NCBI GenBank assembly: GCA_017623935.1 | Contig: JAGAOC010000075.1 | Location: 1 to 47,456 of the forward strand | Direction: 5' to 3' | From: Agathobacter sp. | GTDB taxonomy: Bacteria; Bacillota; Clostridia; Lachnospirales; Lachnospiraceae | Length of the DNA: 47,456 bases | Shown: positions 43,495-47,456 of the stretch, one piece after another | Layout of the letters: every line of letters begins with the position of its first letter | Position numbering within the stretch: the first letter of the stretch is position 1 | Program-made: the position numbers and the translations under genes | The notes under the pieces: generated by a model | The model's database searches: none | The model's input: only the letters and a program-made list of their open reading frames with translations | What the model was told of the DNA's origin: nothing

Positions 43495-44523
43495 TTATTT
43501 ATCGTTTAACTGATTTAATACTTTGATATCAGACTCAAATAACATCTTGATGTTATTGATACCGTATTTTAACATAGCGGTACGCTCAATACCGATACCA
43601 AAAGCAAATCCGCTGTATACGCTGGTGTCAATGCCACAGTTCTCTAATACTTTGTTGTTTACCACGCCGGCACCAAGGATCTCGATCCAGCCAGTACCTT
43701 TACAAAGTTTACAGCCTTTTCCACCACATTCAAAACAGCTGCAGTCTACTTCTACAGATGGCTCTGTAAATGGGAAATAAGAAGGACGAAGACGGGTCTT
43801 TGTGCCTTCTCCGTAGATCTGACGTACAAATTCATCTAACATTCCCTGCAGATCACACAGAGTGATTCCTTTGTCTACTACCAGACCTTCCATCTGAGTA
43901 AACATTGGTGAATGAGTTGCGTCATCATCTGAACGGAATACCTTACCTGGAGATAAGATCTTGATCGGTGGCTGTTTTTTCTCCATAACGTGAATCTGTC
44001 CAGCAGAGGTCTGAGTTCTCAGTAAGAACTCTGGAGATAAATAGAAAGTATCCTGCATATCTCTTGCCGGATGATCCTGTGGAGTATTCAACGCAGTAAA
44101 GTTATAGTAATCTGTCTCAATTTCTGGTCCTTCATAGATCTCAAATCCCATTCCTGAGAAAATGTCAATGATCTCATTACGAACCAATGTGATCGGATGT
44201 AAATTTCCTTCTGCTGTTGTCTCAGCTGGTAAAGAAATATCAATCTTCTCTGCTTCATATCTTGCCTGTAATTCTTTGGCTTTCATCTTCTCATCCAGAC
44301 CACCTAAGAATTCCAATGCCCAAGCTTTTAATTCGTTTACTCCCTTACCATAAGCAGCTTTTTCTTCATTTGGGATGTTCTTCATTTCTTTCATTAAAAG
44401 ACCGATCTTACCAGTCTTTCCATCCAAGAATTTCTTCTTGAATTCATACACTTCTTTAGAAGAATTTAATTCTTCTGCACCAGCAAGAATTTCCTGCTTG
44501 ATCTGTTCTAAATTTGCGTTCAT
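43495..44523 (-). CDS. pheS: Phenylalanine-tRNA ligase alpha subunit
   Basis: 342 residues. An N-terminal coiled-coil arm (1-90, for tRNA-Phe) precedes the class II catalytic core: motif 1 in [20 protein letters not shown], motif 2 in [20 protein letters not shown] and motif 3 in [20 protein letters not shown] four-Cys insert ([19 protein letters not shown]) near 255-275 is a normal variation in Firmicutes and might bind zinc. The T-box leader and promoter lie upstream, so transcription of pheS-pheT rises when uncharged tRNA-Phe accumulates. Start ATG preceded by a GGAGAG site. Confidence 0.98.
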   Translation of the reverse strand: MNANLEQIKQEILAGAEELNSSKEVYEFKKKFLDGKTGKIGLLMKEMKNIPNEEKAAYGKGVNELKAWALEFLGGLDEKMKAKELQARYEAEKIDISLPAETTAEGNLHPITLVRNEIIDIFSGMGFEIYEGPEIETDYYNFTALNTPQDHPARDMQDTFYLSPEFLLRTQTSAGQIHVMEKKQPPIKILSPGKVFRSDDDATHSPMFTQMEGLVVDKGITLCDLQGMLDEFVRQIYGEGTKTRLRPSYFPFTEPSVEVDCSCFECGGKGCKLCKGTGWIEILGAGVVNNKVLENCGIDTSVYSGFAFGIGIERTAMLKYGINNIKMLFESDIKVLNQLNDK

Positions 44524-44626
44524 GGTTCTCTCCTTGTATTATATGTTTTCTTACATTAAATTCGCGTTTTACCCGCAGGCTACATCTTTCGCTTGCCAGA
44601 ATCTCCATAAAAATTTCATAACAAAC

Positions 44627-44662
44627 AAAAAAGCCCGTCCCTTTAAACTTAATTAAAGGGAC
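44627..44662 (-). terminator. T-box terminator ahead of pheS
   Basis: GTCCCTTTAA (minus strand, 44662-44653) pairs with TTAAAGGGAC (44646-44637), then a short GGGC and TTTTTT (44632-44627). It stops transcription when tRNA-Phe is charged. Confidence 0.9.
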
Positions 44663-44892
44663 GAACTTAAAATCCGCGATACCACCCTGATTCCTGCTTA
44701 TCCTAAGCAGACACTCAATTCTGCGTAACGTGCACTCTACGTCACAGACTAATCAGATTGCTCTTTTCACCTATGCAGCTCCTGTGGGAAATTCGACTCA
44801 TCACATATCTGAAGGAAGCTTTCAGCCGGTGACTTCCTCTCTCTTGCAGCTGTTTGATGATCTACTAAACACGATCATTGCCTTTTACATAG
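44627..44892 (-). promoter_or_regulatory. T-box riboswitch, Phe-specific, controlling pheST
   Basis: The leader between the promoter and pheS has the T-box sequence AGGGTGGTATCGCGG (44688-44674 on the minus strand), the antiterminator/terminator pair and an upstream stem I. In stem I, CGAATTTCCCAC holds UUC at 44790-44788 as the likely specifier codon, which is a Phe codon and agrees with the downstream genes. The loop ACGTAGAGTGCACGTTACGC forms another hairpin. The usual AG-bulge and GNTG elements were not all assigned by eye. Confidence 0.9.
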
Positions 44893-44897
44893 GTTGT

Positions 44898-44926
44898 ATT
44901 GTAGCATAACAAGCTGGAAACTTCAA
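44898..44926 (-). promoter_or_regulatory. Promoter of the pheS-pheT unit
   Basis: Minus strand TTGAAG (44926-44921), 17-nt spacer, TACAAT (44903-44898), just before the T-box stem I. Confidence 0.75.
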
Positions 44927-44933
44927 GCAAAAT

Positions 44934-47456
44934 TTATTCAACCAGCTCATATATCTGGCTTTTTACCTTCTCTAAAATATACTCCACGATTTCCACGATA
45001 GAGAAGTCTTTTTCTCCAAGTCTAATAGAAATCACGCCATCCTGATTCATGCAAGAGATCTGCTCATTAAAAGTCTTCAATAAATGAGTCAACTTTTCTA
45101 TCACTACTTCCTGTGCCATTTGAAGATCAGCCAGCTGCTCCCACAGATATGTAACACAACTGCTTTCTTCTAGGAATCTTCCATTTCCACCTTCCCATTC
45201 TTCTATCGTAAGATGAAGACGTGAAGCCGTCGCCATATCAATCGGTATGCTCTTCTTTTCTCTGGAAAGCAGATCTACTTTTACTAATTCCTGACCATCT
45301 ACAAAATAAACTGCATTTCCTGCAAGGATAATCTCGTTTCTTTCCTCTGTCATTCCTGCATATTCCGGCAGAATCTTTGCAAAGTTCTCCTTAGAAATGA
45401 TAGCTGGGAGGAAAAAATCCCCTGTATCACTTTCCATCTTCGTAAACACTTCAAAACTCTTCTTAGAATCTTCTTCTATGAAAGCCACGATCTTATCTGG
45501 AGCTTCTTCCACCTCTGGGGCTTCCGGCTCTTCCATAGTCTCTAAAATCTCTTCCACAACTTCCGGCTCTTCCACTTCAATGTCTGCAAATACTCGTAAG
45601 ATTTCAAGCTGTAATATGAATTTCTCTCTTACCGGCTGGAGCATAAACTGAGAATTCAACTGCATGGTCTGCATGATATTACCGGCTTTCATTAAGCCTT
45701 TCACCACTGATTCTTTTACAGGATCCAGACTTTCTCCTTTTTTCACGATAAAAGATAATCTCTCCCCCATAAGAGGCATCGTCTTAACAAAATTCCTCAG
45801 AGGAGCTACATATTTTTCCTCCTCTTCCGAAGTCATTACCATATTATTCTGTTCCCGCGCAGCTAATATAGACTCCACTTCGTCCATTTTCTGAGCGTAA
45901 ACTTCATCCATGGCTTTTTGACGCTCTTCTAATTCTTTTTGTGCTGCCTCATTTGCAATCCGGATCTGCTCTTCTTCTTGAGCTTTTCTTTCCTGCTCTA
46001 ATTCCGCTCTGGATTTTGGTTTGCTACCATCCTCCACTTCATAGCTCAGCTGTAGATTGGCATAACGCTCATTATCAATGATCTTTCCAACTTCCTCAAT
46101 ATAGGATGCTGAGACCAAAGTGATCCCTTCTGGAAGTGCACTGACCTCTATGGTCTCAAGGCTCATTGGCAGGCGCAGTTTCTTAAGAGAAGTACATCCT
46201 GCAAACGCTTTTCTTTCTATATTCTTTATAGTGTCAGGAAGTTGTACCTCAGACAATGCTGTACAATTTTCAAAAAGGGAAGCTGAGATCCTATCAATGG
46301 TTTTCGGGATAGATACTTTCTTAAGAGAAGTACATCCTGCAAACGCTCCTTCTCCAATCTTTGTTAATTTTTTACCAAAGTATATTTTCTTTAGGGATGT
46401 ACAGCCTTTGAAAGCTTCCTTTCCAAACTCTCTCATCTGAGATGTTTTTGGCGTTTCTGTTAAGCTTGTACAGCCGGAAAAACATTCTGCCGGGATGATA
46501 GAGATCTGCTCTGACAAAGTAACTTTCTTCAAAGACTCCATTCCACGAAATCCACTCATGATTCCTGTATAAGAATTAGGAACTATGATACTTTCTATTC
46601 CCTGAACAGAAATTTGTCCGATATCCGTTATCGTTTCCCCACAAAAACGTTGTGGCAAAATGAGTTCTTTTTTATCTGCTTCCCCTGAGATTTTCACAGA
46701 AACAGATAATCTCTCTTCCCCTTCTGACTGGAAAAACTCAAATTTATAAGACTCTGTGATCGGATAATGACCATCCACATTTTCTGTTAAAGAACTCTCT
46801 TCTGATGACAGTTCAAAGAGTCTTGCAAAATTTACAAATTCAAATTCTCCCTTATCATTCTTAGAAGCGATACCTCTGCAAGTTGCTTGTTTCGTTGTAT
46901 CTTCTGCCACACCACTTCCAACATAATAAACATGCTGGCTTAAAAACTGTGTCCTTTCTTCCCCTTCCATGTCATAACTGGAATTTACAAATTCATATTT
47001 TCCGCCTGACAATTGACTTACCGTCTCTTTAAACCATATACTAAATTCCTTATCCTTCTTACCGTTTTCTGCTAATTCTTCATCGCTTAATATTTTCGAC
47101 GCCCAAAGAGGATTATTTTCCACAAGGAGTCTTTCAACCTCTATAAAACGCTTTAGTGCTTCTAATTGCAATTTGGTCACAGGATCGTTCTCTGCTGATC
47201 GCTCATTTTCTATGGCTATATCATATAGTAATTCTTCAAATTCATAGGTTGCTTCTATCTCTAAAGGAGTATTTTCTTCCTCTGTATACAGATTGATATA
47301 ATCCCTTAAGAATCTCATTTCAAATATAGCATCTGCTCTGTTTTTCTCAAACCATTCTTTATCAAATGGTACTCTATATACCATATCCTCCACTAATGCA
47401 TATAATTTCTCATTAAGTCTTACTGGATAGAGTCGTTTTCCACTTTCTTTATCTAC
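44934..47456 (-). CDS. BspA-type leucine-rich repeat protein, N-terminus outside window
   Basis: The frame is open from the stop at 44934 to the right edge, so at least 840 residues are visible. A GTG at 47393 would be a possible start, but the 21 codons before it also read as natural protein (KRLYPVRLNEKLYALVED) with no stop and no ribosome binding site, so the real start is probably further out. Residues about 270-430 (counted from 47393) are BspA/LRR_5 repeats (FSGCTSLTETPKTSQMREFG, FKGCTSLKKIYFGKKLTKIG, FAGCTSLKKVSIPKTIDRIS); 455-520 is a charged coiled coil; the rest is a large domain without recognised motif. There is no signal peptide in the visible part, so it may be cytoplasmic. Function unknown. 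Confidence 0.8.
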   Translation of the reverse strand, partial: VDKESGKRLYPVRLNEKLYALVEDMVYRVPFDKEWFEKNRADAIFEMRFLRDYINLYTEEENTPLEIEATYEFEELLYDIAIENERSAENDPVTKLQLEALKRFIEVERLLVENNPLWASKILSDEELAENGKKDKEFSIWFKETVSQLSGGKYEFVNSSYDMEGEERTQFLSQHVYYVGSGVAEDTTKQATCRGIASKNDKGEFEFVNFARLFELSSEESSLTENVDGHYPITESYKFEFFQSEGEERLSVSVKISGEADKKELILPQRFCGETITDIGQISVQGIESIIVPNSYTGIMSGFRGMESLKKVTLSEQISIIPAECFSGCTSLTETPKTSQMREFGKEAFKGCTSLKKIYFGKKLTKIGEGAFAGCTSLKKVSIPKTIDRISASLFENCTALSEVQLPDTIKNIERKAFAGCTSLKKLRLPMSLETIEVSALPEGITLVSASYIEEVGKIIDNERYANLQLSYEVEDGSKPKSRAELEQERKAQEEEQIRIANEAAQKELEERQKAMDEVYAQKMDEVESILAAREQNNMVMTSEEEEKYVAPLRNFVKTMPLMGERLSFIVKKGESLDPVKESVVKGLMKAGNIMQTMQLNSQFMLQPVREKFILQLEILRVFADIEVEEPEVVEEILETMEEPEAPEVEEAPDKIVAFIEEDSKKSFEVFTKMESDTGDFFLPAIISKENFAKILPEYAGMTEERNEIILAGNAVYFVDGQELVKVDLLSREKKSIPIDMATASRLHLTIEEWEGGNGRFLEESSCVTYLWEQLADLQMAQEVVIEKLTHLLKTFNEQISCMNQDGVISIRLGEKDFSIVEIVEYILEKVKSQIYELVE

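Noticed and set aside
1..47456. tRNA or rRNA genes and complete insertion sequences
   Set aside because: None were recognised on either strand; the only mobile-type signals are the partial gene at 1-133 and the inverted repeat at 15606-15940.

Overview
The window looks like chromosomal core DNA from a low-GC, spore-forming, anaerobic Firmicute, most likely family Lachnospiraceae (Clostridia). This rests on the Firmicutes-type infC-rpmI-rplT operon with an upstream attenuator, a Phe T-box ahead of pheST, Rex, the alr-mazF neighbourhood, FadR-type GntR control of a citrate/isocitrate cluster, a cytoplasmic-looking BspA-type leucine-rich repeat protein and several small proteins that resemble lachnospiraceal ones. 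The species cannot be fixed from sequence alone. No tRNA, rRNA, CRISPR array or intact insertion sequence was seen.

Layout. 1-133: start of a probable Rpn-type nuclease/transposase gene running off the left edge. 300-1822: tandem terminators, then rplT, rpmI and infC (leftward) behind a strong promoter and an L20-type attenuating leader; infC appears to use an AUU start. 1851-6734: ppk, a Ppx/GppA-HD protein and pheA, all leftward. 6910-7920: a rightward membrane-anchored DUF5050-like protein. 7949-15559: leftward probable operon of a TepA/ClpP-like protease, FtsK/SpoIIIE, Fhs, FolD and a zinc-ribbon/TPR membrane protein. 15606-15940: a 335-bp imperfect inverted repeat (MITE-like or structured RNA). 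15988-23810: leftward run of rex, a coiled-coil protein, nnrD/E, alr, mazF, a CorC-like protein, yebC and glgA. 23999-27329: leftward Re-citrate synthase candidate, GntR regulator and icd. 27535-27750: a Cys-rich small protein with a sigma-K-like promoter.

27814-31490 is the most distinctive stretch. A chemoreceptor-like protein and an AgrC-like histidine kinase are divergently transcribed and appear to share the same six-helix membrane sensor domain. The kinase is followed by a LytTR response regulator gene broken by a +1 frameshift at about 31223. 31525-32454 holds three small unknown genes. 32462-35813 holds an EF-G paralogue with a degenerate G4 motif plus a downstream secreted InlB-repeat/propeller protein. 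36096-41018 holds tyrA, a repeat-bearing amidase, aroA and queA. 41031-44926 holds pheT and pheS with a Phe T-box leader. 44934 to the right edge is a BspA-type LRR protein whose N-terminus lies outside the window.

Functionally the window joins aromatic amino acid synthesis (pheA, tyrA, aroA) and Phe tRNA charging, one-carbon folate metabolism (fhs, folD), NAD(P)H repair and redox control (nnrD/E, rex), the oxidative route from citrate to 2-oxoglutarate (Re-citrate synthase, icd), cell-wall functions (alr, amidase) and polyphosphate metabolism (ppk, ppx). All coordinates were read by eye and by hand counting; family assignments come from motif recognition, not from searches.
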